A stretch of 64,000 nt of DNA, from assembly GCF_014648915.1 (NCBI RefSeq), contig NZ_BMSA01000034.1, positions 36,221-100,220 on the forward strand. Direction: 5' to 3'. The notes beneath the pieces are model-generated. The model made no database searches, was not told where the DNA came from, and saw only the letters and a program-made list of their open reading frames with translations. A program made the translations under genes and the position numbers. Positions 50,087-58,393 of this stretch are shown here, one piece after another. The stretch is from Streptomyces phaeofaciens. GTDB lineage: Bacteria > Actinomycetota > Actinomycetes > Streptomycetales > Streptomycetaceae. Every line of letters begins with the position of its first letter. Position 1 is the stretch's first letter.

Positions 50087-52282
50087 ATGGCGTCACGCCT
50101 GTACACCTGGGGACGATGGGCGGTACGCCGTCGCGGACGGGTCGTCGCGGTCTGGCTGTTGCTGCTCGCCGTGGTGGGAGGCCTCGGGATCGCCCTGCAC
50201 GGCAAGCCCACCACCGAGTTCTCGGTCCCGGGGATCGAGTCGCAGCAGGCCCAGGAGCTGCTGAAGAAGGAGTTCCCGCAGGCCGCGGGCGGAGTGGCCC
50301 GGGTGGTCCTCGCGGCGCCCGAGGGCGACCGGCTCACCGCGCCCGAAACGGAGGCGGCCGTCGCGGCGAGCCTGAAGAAGGCCGCCCGGGTGCCGGGTGT
50401 CGTCGACGTCTCCGACCCGTTCCGGGCGAAGACCGTCTCGGCGGATCTGCGGATCGGCTACGCGGACGTCCGCTTCGGCCGGCAGGCCAGCGAGGTGTCG
50501 CAGGAGTCCAAGGACGCCCTGTCGGACGCCATGGCCCCGGCCCGCAAGGCCGGTCTGGAGGTCGAGTTCGGCGGTTCGGCCATGGACGCCAAGACCGAGG
50601 TCGGCGGGCCCGCCGAGGTGGTCGGCGTGGTGGTGGCCTTCGTCATCCTGGCCCTGACCCTCGGCTCGCTGATCGCCGCCGGACTGCCGCTGCTGACCGC
50701 CCTCGTGGGCGTGGCGATGGGTGTCCTGGGCGTCCAGTTCGTGTCCCGCTGGATCGAGATGACCAGCACCGCCACCGTGCTCGCCCTGATGATCGGGCTG
50801 GCGGTCGGCATCGACTACGCCCTGTTCATCATCGCCCGCCACCGCGAGCAGCTCGCCGACCCCGAGCAGGACGTCGAGGACTCGATCGCGCGGGCCGTGG
50901 CCACGGCCGGCGGGGCGGTCGTCTTCGCCGGCGCGACCGTGATCATCGCGCTGGCCGCGCTGGCGGTCACCGGCATCCCGTTCCTGACGATCATGGGTCT
51001 GGCCGCGGCGGCCACCGTCCTGCTCGCCGTGTTCGTCGCGGTGACGCTGGTCCCCGCCGTCCTCGGTCTCTTCGGTGAGCGGATGCGCCCGCGCGGCCGT
51101 CGTACGACAGAACGGGCGCCCGGCGCCTGGGGGCTGGCCTGGGGCCGCGCCGTCACCCGCAAACCCCTGCTCGTGCTCCTCGCCGGGGTGATCGGGCTGC
51201 TCGCCCTCGCCGTGCCCGCCCGTGACCTGCGCCTCGGCCTTCCCAGCAACGCCTCGCAGCCGGTCGACAGCACCCAGCACAAGAGCTACGACCTGCTGAC
51301 GGAGGGCTTCGGGCCCGGCTTCAACGCCACGCTGACCGCAGTGGTCGACATGAGCGGCATCCCCGCCGCCGACCGCACGTCGACCGTGACGGGACTGGGC
51401 AGGACCCTGGCGAGCGATGCCGGCGTGGCCGTCGTCGCCCCGGCCGTCACCAACGCGGACTCCACCCTCGCGGTGATCGCCGTGGTCCCGAAGACCGGAC
51501 CGGACGCCCGGGCCACCACGGACCTGGTGCACCGCCTGCGGGAGAACGCGCCCACCGTCGACAAGGCGGGCGGCACCCTCTACATCGCCGGTACGACCGC
51601 GGCGGCGATCGACGTGGCGGGCAAACTGTCCGACGCGCTCCCGCTGTTCATCGCCATCATCGTGATCCTGGCGCTGATCCTGCTGACCATCGCCTTCCGC
51701 TCCCTGCTCGTTCCCGCCAAGGCCGCGCTCGGCTTCCTGCTGTCGGTCGCCGCTTCCCTGGGCGCGACCGTGTGGGTCTTCCAGGACGGCCACCTCAACG
51801 GTGTCCTCGACATCCCCTCCGCCGGCCCGGTGACCAGCTTCCTGCCGGTCCTCCTCATCGGCGTGCTGTTCGGACTGGCCATGGACTACGAGGTCTTCCT
51901 CGTCAGCCGGATGCGCGAGCACTACGAGCACACCGGCGATGCCGCCGAAGCCATCACCCAGGGCGTGGCCCGCAGCGGCCGGGTGGTCAGCGCCGCCGCG
52001 CTCATCATGGTCGCGGTCTTCGGCGGCTTCGTCTTCAACCACGACCCGATCATCAAGTCCATCGGCTTCGCCCTGGCGTTCGGCGTCTTCGTCGACGCCT
52101 TCGTGGTCCGGATGACCCTCGTCCCGGCCGTCATGGCCCTGCTCGGCCGCCGCGCCTGGGGCCTGCCCGGCTGGCTCGACCGCGTCACGCCCGACGTGGA
52201 CATCGAGGGGGCGAAGCTGCCCGGTCGCGAGGCGGCGGCGGTGGAGGAGGAGCGTACGGAGCACGTGGTGGCCGTGAGCTGA
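50087..52282 (+). CDS. MMPL family transporter
   Basis: 731 residues, ATG 50087 with GAGGGAAG upstream. RND-like exporter with two repeats, each of one helix, an extracellular porter-like domain, and a block of five to six helices. First block: VGVVVAFVILALTLGSLI to TLVPAVLGLF, with GLAVGIDYALFIIARHRE; second block: IVILALILLTIAFRSLLVP to FGLAMDYEVFLVSRMREHY. The conserved GxxxDY motifs (GIDYALF, AMDYEVF) couple transport to protons. It probably exports lipids or hydrophobic drugs and is controlled by the divergent TetR. Confidence 0.94.
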   Translation: MASRLYTWGRWAVRRRGRVVAVWLLLLAVVGGLGIALHGKPTTEFSVPGIESQQAQELLKKEFPQAAGGVARVVLAAPEGDRLTAPETEAAVAASLKKAARVPGVVDVSDPFRAKTVSADLRIGYADVRFGRQASEVSQESKDALSDAMAPARKAGLEVEFGGSAMDAKTEVGGPAEVVGVVVAFVILALTLGSLIAAGLPLLTALVGVAMGVLGVQFVSRWIEMTSTATVLALMIGLAVGIDYALFIIARHREQLADPEQDVEDSIARAVATAGGAVVFAGATVIIALAALAVTGIPFLTIMGLAAAATVLLAVFVAVTLVPAVLGLFGERMRPRGRRTTERAPGAWGLAWGRAVTRKPLLVLLAGVIGLLALAVPARDLRLGLPSNASQPVDSTQHKSYDLLTEGFGPGFNATLTAVVDMSGIPAADRTSTVTGLGRTLASDAGVAVVAPAVTNADSTLAVIAVVPKTGPDARATTDLVHRLRENAPTVDKAGGTLYIAGTTAAAIDVAGKLSDALPLFIAIIVILALILLTIAFRSLLVPAKAALGFLLSVAASLGATVWVFQDGHLNGVLDIPSAGPVTSFLPVLLIGVLFGLAMDYEVFLVSRMREHYEHTGDAAEAITQGVARSGRVVSAAALIMVAVFGGFVFNHDPIIKSIGFALAFGVFVDAFVVRMTLVPAVMALLGRRAWGLPGWLDRVTPDVDIEGAKLPGREAAAVEEERTEHVVAVS

Positions 52283-52410
52283 GCCGCATGCCGGAGGTCA
52301 CCGGGGCGCCGAAGCGTACGTCGAGGCGGCGGCCGTGGCCGCGGAGGCCGTCGTGGCGGGAATCGCCGAAGGCGAGTACCGGATTCTCGGGCCGTGACGG
52401 CCCGGCCGGG

Positions 52411-52448
52411 TCACGGCAGGCCGGCTCACGGCAGGCCGGCTGCCGTGA
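52411..52448. terminator. Repeat and hairpin between convergent MMPL and enolase genes
   Basis: TCACGGCAGGCCGGC is duplicated in tandem (52411-52425, 52426-52440). The second copy pairs through TCACGGCA with TGCCGTGA (52441-52448), giving an 8-bp stem. Confidence 0.6.
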
Positions 52449-52461
52449 GCCGCGGCCGATG

Positions 52462-53745
52462 TCAGCGGCGCAGCCCGAGGGCTTCCCGGCCCGCGTAGCG
52501 GGCCTGGGCGCCCAGCTCTTCCTCGATGCGGAAGAGCTGGTTGTACTTGGCGGTGCGGTCGGAGCGGGACAGTGAGCCGGTCTTGATCTGGCCGCACCCG
52601 GTGGCGACGGCGAGGTCGGCGATGGTGGTGTCCTCGGTCTCGCCGGAGCGGTGGGACATCACGACGGTGTAGCCGGCGCGGTGGGCGGTGCCGACGGTGG
52701 CCAGGGTCTCGGTGAGGGTGCCGATCTGGTTGACCTTCACCAGGATCGAGTTGGCGACGCCGTCGCGGATGCCGGCGCGCAGGAGCGTCTCGTTGGTGCA
52801 GAAGACGTCGTCGCCGGTGAGCTGGCAGCGGTCGCCCAGCCGGGCGGTCAGGTCGAGCCAGCCGTCGTGGTCGTCCTCGGCCATCGGGTCCTCGATGGAG
52901 GCGACGGGGTAGCGGTCGACGAGCGCGGCCAGGTAGTCGGCGTGTTCGGCGGGGGTCCGGCGGACGCCCTCGCCGGTGTAGTCGTAGACGCCGTCGCGGA
53001 AGAACTCCGAGGTGGCCGGGTCCATGACCAGGGTGATGTCGGTGCCCGGCTTGTAGCCGGTCTCCTCGATGGCCCGTACGACGAAGTCCAGGGCCTCGTC
53101 GGCGGTGCGCAGGTCGGGTGCGAAGCCGCCCTCGTCTCCGACGTTCACGCTGTGGCCGGCGGCGACCAGGCTCCTGCGCAGGGTGTGGAAGACCTCCGCG
53201 CCCATGCGGACGGCCTCGGCGAAGGTGGCCGCCCCGATCGGGGCGATCATGAACTCCTGGAAGTCGAGCGGATTGTCGGCGTGCGCACCGCCGTTGACGA
53301 TGTTCATCATCGGCACCGGCAGCAGCCGGGCCTCGACGCCGCCGACGTAGCGGTACAGCGGCAACCGGTGGGCGGCCGCGGCCGCCTTGGCCGTGGCCAG
53401 GGAGACACCGAGCAGGGCGTTGGCGCCGAGCCGCGCCTTGTTGTCCGTGCCGTCCAGGTCGATCATGGTGCGGTCCACGGTCGCCTGGTCCTCGGCGTCG
53501 AGCCCGATCACGGCGTCCGCGATGCTCTCGTTGACGGCGTCGACAGCGCGCCGAACTCCCTTGCCGTGAAAGCGCGTCGGGTCGCCGTCGCGGAGTTCCA
53601 CCGCCTCGCGGGCCCCGGTGGAGGCGCCCGAGGGAACGGCCGCGCGGCCGAGCGAGCCGTCCTTGAGCTCGACGTCGACCTCGACGGTGGGATTGCCCCG
53701 GCTGTCGATGATCTCCCGTGCGACGACCCGGCTGATGGCGGTCAC
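52462..53745 (-). CDS. eno: Enolase
   Basis: 427 residues from GTG 53745 (GAGGAG upstream). Converts 2-phosphoglycerate to phosphoenolpyruvate. Complete family motifs: REIIDSRGNPTVEVDV, SGASTGAREAVELRDGD, NIVNGGAHADNPLDFQEFMI, NVGDEGGFAP, LTGDDVFCTN, ILVKVNQIGTLTET (catalytic lysine) and SHRSGETEDT. The main enolase of streptomycetes usually sits with a septum-formation (divIC-like) gene, which is absent here, so this may be a second accessory enolase. Its divergent HxlR neighbour and the shared inverted repeat suggest regulated expression. Confidence 0.95.
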   Translation of the reverse strand: MTAISRVVAREIIDSRGNPTVEVDVELKDGSLGRAAVPSGASTGAREAVELRDGDPTRFHGKGVRRAVDAVNESIADAVIGLDAEDQATVDRTMIDLDGTDNKARLGANALLGVSLATAKAAAAAHRLPLYRYVGGVEARLLPVPMMNIVNGGAHADNPLDFQEFMIAPIGAATFAEAVRMGAEVFHTLRRSLVAAGHSVNVGDEGGFAPDLRTADEALDFVVRAIEETGYKPGTDITLVMDPATSEFFRDGVYDYTGEGVRRTPAEHADYLAALVDRYPVASIEDPMAEDDHDGWLDLTARLGDRCQLTGDDVFCTNETLLRAGIRDGVANSILVKVNQIGTLTETLATVGTAHRAGYTVVMSHRSGETEDTTIADLAVATGCGQIKTGSLSRSDRTAKYNQLFRIEEELGAQARYAGREALGLRR

Positions 53746-53784
53746 GGTGCAACTCCTCGCGCTGGGCCCGCGTACCGGCGGGCG

Positions 53785-53829
53785 GTAAGTTCCATGCGGA
53801 AACAAAGTGAGTCCCGAAAAGGAACTTAC
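53785..53829. promoter_or_regulatory. Long-range inverted repeat in the enolase/HxlR intergenic region
   Basis: GTAAGTTCC (53785-53793) and GGAACTTAC (53821-53829) are perfect inverted copies 27 bases apart. The second runs into TACTAT (53827-53832), a -10 box placed so that transcription would begin at the ATG at 53839. It is probably the autoregulatory site of the HxlR protein. Confidence 0.65.
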
Positions 53830-53838
53830 TATGGGCGC

Positions 53839-54708
53839 ATGAGGATGCACAACGCTGACGAGACCTGCGGCATCGCCCAGGCCGCCCTGGTCCTGGGGGA
53901 CTGGTGGAACGTGCTGGTCCTGCGGGAGGTCGCCCGCGGACACGTCCGCTTCGACGCGCTGGCCGCCGAGATCGGCCTGTCCCGCAAGGTGCTCACCGAG
54001 CGGCTGGGCCGGCTCGTCGCCCAGGGCGTTCTGCGCCGCAGCCTCTATCAGCGGCGTCCGGTGCGCTACGAGTACCTGCTCACCGACGCCGGTGCCGGAC
54101 TGCTGCCGCTGCTCGTCGCCATGCAGGACTGGGGGGACCGGTGGGTGCTCGGGGACGGCAGCCTCACCGCGACCGCGGAAGCGGACGGCGCCGAACACGC
54201 CCGGGTGCACGCCCTGGTCGGCACCCGCCTGCCCGACGGCCTCGACCTGCCCGGCGCGCACGGCGTCGGCCTGCCCCTCGTCGCCCCGGACGCCGTCGCC
54301 ACCGTGCTGTTCACCTACCCCGGCACGGGAGTCGACTGGGGCGAGCCCCCGATCCCCGGAGCCGCCGGCTGCACGCTGGAGAACCGGCTCTTTCGCGACG
54401 CCTGGCCCGACTTCCGCGAGGCGGGCGTGGACGTACGCGGAGTCAGCACCCAACTCGTCCACGAGCAGGCGGAGTTCGCCAGGACCGAGGAGATCCCGTA
54501 CCCCCTGCTCTCCGACGCCGCCCACGAGCTCGCCGCGGCCCTGCGACTGCCGACCTTCCGCGGCGCGGGCAGGCTGCGGCACAAGCGCCTGATCCTGGTC
54601 GTCGATGCCGGACGGGTCGTACGGCACACGCTGTTCCCGGTCGGCGACATCGGGCGCGAGGTCGCCGAGAGCCTGCGCCTGGCCGCGGACTGCGCCCGCG
54701 CGACCTGA
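53839..54708 (+). CDS. HxlR-type regulator fused to a peroxiredoxin-like domain
   Basis: 289 residues. Residues 1-~105 are an HxlR winged helix (DETCGIAQAALVLGDWWNVLVLREVARG, IGLSRKVLTERLGRLV) with the early cysteine found in redox-responsive HxlR proteins. Residues ~120-285 are peroxiredoxin/redoxin-like: VLFTYPGTGV, then GCTLENRLFRDAWPDF with the peroxidatic-type Cys, then EIPYPLLSDAAHELAAAL. The two parts share one frame with no break. A thiol-switch regulator is plausible. No ribosome binding site precedes the ATG; a -10 box 6 bases upstream suggests a leaderless transcript. Confidence 0.85.
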   Translation: MRMHNADETCGIAQAALVLGDWWNVLVLREVARGHVRFDALAAEIGLSRKVLTERLGRLVAQGVLRRSLYQRRPVRYEYLLTDAGAGLLPLLVAMQDWGDRWVLGDGSLTATAEADGAEHARVHALVGTRLPDGLDLPGAHGVGLPLVAPDAVATVLFTYPGTGVDWGEPPIPGAAGCTLENRLFRDAWPDFREAGVDVRGVSTQLVHEQAEFARTEEIPYPLLSDAAHELAAALRLPTFRGAGRLRHKRLILVVDAGRVVRHTLFPVGDIGREVAESLRLAADCARAT

Positions 54709-54917
54709 ACCCGAGTCCCCGCATGCTCCACGGAAGCCCGGACGTTCCGCCCGGCCACCGCATGACGACCCTTCAGATCACCGATCCCGCCGCGATCGAG
54801 GCCCGGTGGCACCGTCGGGCCCGCGCCGCCCGAGCGGAGCGCCGCCGACCTGCCCGCACGTGCTGCCACCGCCCGCGCCGAGGTGCTGCCGAGAGCGTCG
54901 ACGTGGGGTGGCGGTCG
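54709..54917. other. Intergenic stretch with a possible gene remnant
   Basis: An open stretch from ATG 54762 reads MTTLQITDPAAIEARWHRRA then becomes Arg-rich and unlike protein. It may be the start of a lost gene. No other feature seen. Confidence 0.3.
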
Positions 54918-55604
54918 TCAGTCCGCCCGGGCCGTCGGCTCGGCCAGCCGCCCTTCGAGTGTGGCGGTGTCGAGGATCTCGACACCGATGCCCGCGAGTT
55001 CGGACAGCGCGGAGTCCGTCACCCGTGAGACCGCGTCCCGCACCAGTGCCACGCGGTAGTCCCGCTCCGAGGCCTGGATGATGCCGGCCCGCGGGCAGTT
55101 GGGCAGGTTGCACCCGGCGAACACCAGTGTGTCCACGCCGAGTTCGGTCAGCAGCTCCTCCAGGCAGGTGCGGTAGAACGCGCCCCAGCGCGGCTTGAAG
55201 ACCGCGTGGTCGTACGGTCCCAGCCGCTGCGGCCGGCCCGACAGCAGCAGCGCGGGGTCCAGGTCGGGTGTGCCCTCGGGAAGCAGACCGTCGGCCAGCT
55301 GACTGCCCGGCGTGCCCGGCGCGGCGATCCGCACCCCCGACTCCAGCAGTCGCCGCCGCACCAGATCGGCGTTGCCTCCGCCCTCCTCGTACAGACGCAC
55401 GACGTGCACCACCGGCCGTCCCGCGGCGCGGAAGGCGGCCGCGGTCCGCCGCAGCGCGGGGAGGATCTCCGTGGTGCCCGGCACTCCGTACGGGGCCTCG
55501 GAGAGGAAGTCGCGCTGCACGTCGACGGTGACGAGGGCGGAAGCCTCGAAGCGCGGTGCGGTGTAGAGGTCTTGGGGGTGGGGGTCGGGTTCGGTCGTGG
55601 TCAT
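54918..55604 (-). CDS. Isochorismatase-like cysteine hydrolase
   Basis: 228 residues, ATG 55604 with GGAGG upstream. The family triad is visible: Asp in LVTVDVQRDF, Lys in HAVFKPRWGAFY, and Cys in VFAGCNLPNCPRAGIIQA. The fold suits amide hydrolysis (nicotinamidase, N-carbamoyl or isochorismate hydrolases); the exact substrate is open. It is divergent from the ArsR/VOC pair. Confidence 0.9.
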   Translation of the reverse strand: MTTTEPDPHPQDLYTAPRFEASALVTVDVQRDFLSEAPYGVPGTTEILPALRRTAAAFRAAGRPVVHVVRLYEEGGGNADLVRRRLLESGVRIAAPGTPGSQLADGLLPEGTPDLDPALLLSGRPQRLGPYDHAVFKPRWGAFYRTCLEELLTELGVDTLVFAGCNLPNCPRAGIIQASERDYRVALVRDAVSRVTDSALSELAGIGVEILDTATLEGRLAEPTARAD

Positions 55605-55733
55605 GTGCCGGGTTACCTCCCGTGGGTGTTCGCGAAACGATCCTGCCAGCGCGGCATCGAGCCCGGGGCGCGATTCTCGATCACGGCACCGGGGTGCACC
55701 TCTTCGGTCCGGCGCGGTCCGGGCGCCGGCTTG

Positions 55734-55757
55734 ATAGGCAAGCCGTGACTTGCCTAT
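55734..55757. promoter_or_regulatory. ArsR-type operator
   Basis: ATAGGCAAG-CCGTGA-CTTGCCTAT: perfect 9-base arms with a 6-base spacer, ending 10 bases before the arsR ATG. It is expected to be the autoregulatory site. Confidence 0.7.
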
Positions 55758-55767
55758 GGTGGTGGTC

Positions 55768-56061
55768 ATGGCGGAGGATGTCTTCAAGGCGCTGGCCGAC
55801 CCCACCCGTCGGCGCATCCTCGACGAGCTGACGGAACGGGATGGCCAGACCCTGTTCGAAATATGCACACGGCTGGTGACCAAGCACGGCCTGGGGCTGT
55901 CCCGGCAGGCGATCAGCCAGCACCTGGCCGTACTCGAATCCGCGGGCCTGGTGCGTTCACGGCGTCAGGGCCGCTACAAGTTCCATGACCTGAACACCGA
56001 GCCCCTCGAACGCATCGCGAACCGGTGGCTCAGGTCCGACAGACCGGAGAGCACCCCATGA
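55768..56061 (+). CDS. ArsR family transcriptional regulator
   Basis: 97 residues, ATG 55768. Winged helix: EDVFKALADPTRRRILDEL, LSRQAISQHLAVLESAGLV (recognition helix), RRQGRYKFHDLN wing. There is no metal-binding CxC, so it belongs to the non-metal SmtB/ArsR branch often paired with SRPBCC or VOC proteins. ATGA overlap with the downstream VOC gene; a palindromic operator lies just upstream. Confidence 0.92.
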   Translation: MAEDVFKALADPTRRRILDELTERDGQTLFEICTRLVTKHGLGLSRQAISQHLAVLESAGLVRSRRQGRYKFHDLNTEPLERIANRWLRSDRPESTP

Positions 56062-56444
56062 AGATCCACCGGACCAGCGTCTTCGTCGACGACCAGGAAG
56101 CGGCCCTGCGCTTCTACACCGAGGTGCTCGGCTTCGTGAAGAAGCACGACGTCCCGCTGGGCGAGGACCGGTGGCTGACCGTCGTCTCGCCGGAGGATCC
56201 CGACGGGACCGAACTGCTGCTGGAGCCCTCTGGCCACCCCGTGGTGAAGGCGTACCGGGACGGGCTGGCCAAGGACGGCATCCCGCTCGCCGCCTTCGCC
56301 GTGGACGACGTACATGCGGAGTTCGACCGGCTGCGCGGCCTCGGCGTGCACTTCACCCAGGAGCCGCTGGAAATGGGACCGGTCACCACCGCGGTCCTGG
56401 ACGACTCCTGCGGCAACCTGATCCAGCTCCTGCACAGCGCGTAG
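56058..56444 (+). CDS. VOC family protein
   Basis: 128 residues, overlapping arsR by 4 bases (ATGA). Single glyoxalase-like domain: IHRTSVFVDDQEAALRFYTE, DGTELLLEPS, VDDVHAEFDRLRGLGVHF and DDSCGNLIQLLH. It is made with, and controlled by, the ArsR protein; the substrate is perhaps the compound the ArsR system responds to (inference). Confidence 0.9.
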   Translation: MKIHRTSVFVDDQEAALRFYTEVLGFVKKHDVPLGEDRWLTVVSPEDPDGTELLLEPSGHPVVKAYRDGLAKDGIPLAAFAVDDVHAEFDRLRGLGVHFTQEPLEMGPVTTAVLDDSCGNLIQLLHSA

Positions 56445-56449
56445 GCCGG

Positions 56450-56706
56450 GGCCGAGCGCCCGCCGCGATCTCGATGCCGCGCAGCCACTCGGGGTCCTTG
56501 TGGCCGTACAGGTGGGGTGCGACCAGGCGCAGCGGGAAGCCGTGTTCGGCGGTGAGGGGCTCGCCGTCGTGGTGGGTGGCCAGGAGGGTCCGCGGCGAGG
56601 TGAAGTCGCCGAGGCGCAGGTCGGCCGAGCAGCCGTACTCCGCCTGCATGGCGCGGCCCTCGCGGACGCCCTCGCCGCCGGGCCGCCCGACTGGCGACCC
56701 GGACAA
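56450..56706 (-). pseudogene. Molybdopterin-dependent oxidoreductase fragment
   Basis: About 85 residues in reverse frame. EYGCSADLRLGDFTSPRTLL, HHDGEPLTAEHGFPLRLVAP and HLYGHKDPEWLRGIEIAA match the middle-to-late part of sulfite-oxidase-type molybdopterin proteins. Family members are several hundred residues long; both ends are missing here, and the fragment runs out before the dimer domain. The rest of 56445-56949 holds no other recognisable gene. Confidence 0.7.
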
Positions 56707-56949
56707 CCGGCTCCGCTGATCGTGCTCGCCGGAAAGCGCGCGCCGATGGCGGCGCCTCCGCGGCGGCCCCGCTGCGTACCGATGGGTGCGGGCTTCGTCC
56801 TTTCACGGCAGCGGCCACGCATCGGACCCGGTGCCGTGACCCGCTCCCATCGGGATCGTCGGCCGGGCGTCGCTTCTTTGGTCCTGTACATGCCCGGAAT
56901 TGTGGCTTCCCTCATGGCGAATTCGATCTTGGCCTGATGAGATCACCGG

Positions 56950-58011
56950 ATGCTCGGTCTCCTTCTCCGTCTCCTGCCGTTCTGGGTCCGCGAGCCCCTG
57001 CTCATCGTGGTGGGCTCCGTTCTCGGCGTACGCATCATGTATCTCGCCGTGACCGACCACGACCGGGTCGCGGCCGGTCTCGGTGTGGTCTTCCTGGTGT
57101 TCACCGCGGTACGTGTCCACGGGGTGGTCCGGGCCCTGCGCGCACGCCGGAATCCGAGCCCGGGGGCCGCCGAGGAGGGGGCGGCCGCCGACGCCGCCGC
57201 CCGGCCCCGGCTCCAGGCCACGCTGTCACAAGCCCCGGCCCAGCCTCGGCCCCTGCCTGAGGTCCCGGCCGGAACCGGGCCCCGTCCCGGTCCGGGCACT
57301 CCGGAGAAGGACCACAACGCATGGGGCCAGGCCGTCGCCGCCGTGGCCCTCTTCGGGGCACTCGGCGCGGCGCTGTGGCTGGGCCCACGCTTCATGCCGT
57401 CCGACGACGTCGACGCCACGCCGCCCGCCTCGTGCTCGGACGAGACCCACGAGGAACTGCCGAAGGCCTACAAGCGGAAGCCCCGGCCCGTGACCGGCGA
57501 GGAGCTGTGCGACGCGCTCAACCGGCCGGACCTGGCCACGCTTCTCGGAACGCCTGCCGAGAAGGCGACCAGCGCTTCCGGCAGTGACGACACCGCGCCC
57601 CTGACCGATGGGAAGGTCGCCCGCCCGGAGGCCCAGGTCGCCTTCGACACGTACACCGTGAATGTCTCGGCCACCTACAACGACCTGTCGATCGACCAGT
57701 ACGTGAAGCTGATGGCGTTCGGGGACGAGAGCGACATCAAGCCGCTCAAGGTTCGTGGCCGGTCGGCGGTCCTCTCCACGGATCACACCATGAAGATCGA
57801 GATCAATCTCGGGGGGAGCGGCGGATCCGGCGGACCGGTCGAACAAGGTCCCCTGGAGCGGACGCTGACCGTGGCCCTGGACCGTGGTGACCGAGGCGGC
57901 TACTGCGAGATCACCGTGTGGAGCGAGTCCGGAGCCCTTCCGAGCGACGCCGCTCTCCTCGATATCGCCGAGAAGGTCCTCCCTAAGATCCCCGAACGAC
58001 CCGGCCGATGA
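56950..58011 (+). CDS. DUF6215-like membrane-anchored protein
   Basis: 353 residues. Two hydrophobic segments near the N-terminus (~14-32, ~42-60), a Pro/Ala-rich linker, another membrane helix (~126-145), then an extracytoplasmic domain (~155-353) with DETHEELPKAYKRKPRPVTG followed by EELCDALNRPDLATLLGTP and a late GGYCEITVWSESGALP. The domain fits DUF6215, seen in streptomycetes and of unknown function. A Gly/Ser-rich GGSGGSGGP loop lies at ~290. Assignment is from memory of the family pattern. Confidence 0.7.
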   Translation: MLGLLLRLLPFWVREPLLIVVGSVLGVRIMYLAVTDHDRVAAGLGVVFLVFTAVRVHGVVRALRARRNPSPGAAEEGAAADAAARPRLQATLSQAPAQPRPLPEVPAGTGPRPGPGTPEKDHNAWGQAVAAVALFGALGAALWLGPRFMPSDDVDATPPASCSDETHEELPKAYKRKPRPVTGEELCDALNRPDLATLLGTPAEKATSASGSDDTAPLTDGKVARPEAQVAFDTYTVNVSATYNDLSIDQYVKLMAFGDESDIKPLKVRGRSAVLSTDHTMKIEINLGGSGGSGGPVEQGPLERTLTVALDRGDRGGYCEITVWSESGALPSDAALLDIAEKVLPKIPERPGR

Positions 58012-58089
58012 GACGCCGGTAGTCCGGCTGAGCCAGGGAGGTGCGCGCCGGTCGGGGGCCACCTGTGACCGGCGCCGATCGGAGGGTGC

Positions 58090-58142
58090 GTAAGAGGCGC
58101 GTCAAAGGCGCGGGGGTCGCCGTAAGAGAGGCGTCAACGGCG
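58090..58142 (+). promoter_or_regulatory. Direct repeats upstream of kdp operon
   Basis: Two 21-base imperfect copies, GTAAGAG..GCGTCAA.GGCG, at 58090-58110 and 58122-58142 (32 bases apart, three turns of the helix), 74 bases before the first small kdp ORF. Spaced direct repeats are typical of OmpR-family regulators such as KdpE. Confidence 0.5.
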
Positions 58143-58215
58143 ACCGGATTCGGCCAGGCAGGCGGTTTCCTCGAATCGTCCGCACTTTCCCGAACCTCAC
58201 TCACAGGAGTTCGCG

Positions 58216-58299
58216 ATGGCCGATCTGGCCTTCGTCGTCACCACGATCGCGGTGTTCGCGCTGGTGGCTCTCGTCGCCAAGGGGGTGACGAAGCTGTGA
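58216..58299 (+). CDS. Tiny hydrophobic protein ahead of kdpF
   Basis: 27 residues, ATG 58216 with AGGAG upstream. MADLAFVV start, one hydrophobic helix, KGVTKL end. Its stop overlaps the kdpF start (GTGA). Probably a small membrane subunit or leader of the Kdp complex; no family is claimed. Confidence 0.65.
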   Translation: MADLAFVVTTIAVFALVALVAKGVTKL

Positions 58300-58385
58300 C
58301 CGCCGAGAACATCGTCGGCCTCGTCGTGGCCGTCGCCCTGCTGGGCTATCTCGTCCTCGCCCTGATCTTCCCGGAGAGGTTCTGA
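58296..58385 (+). CDS. kdpF: Potassium-transporting ATPase subunit KdpF
   Basis: 29 residues from GTG 58296: VTAENIVGLVV, one membrane helix, FPERF end, which is the standard KdpF size and shape. KdpF stabilises the KdpABC complex in the membrane. Coupled to the tiny upstream ORF by a 4-base overlap and followed 8 bases later by kdpA. Confidence 0.85.
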   Translation: MTAENIVGLVVAVALLGYLVLALIFPERF

Positions 58386-58393
58386 GAACAGAC

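Noticed and set aside
48986..52282. Single 1098-residue frame joining the LuxR fragment to the MMPL transporter
   Set aside because: The frame is open only by chance across the tetR gene; the MMPL gene has its own ATG and ribosome binding site at 50087.
52462..54627. 721-residue reverse frame extending enolase upstream
   Set aside because: Enolase motifs begin at the GTG at 53745 with a good ribosome binding site; the extension lies antisense to the HxlR fusion gene.
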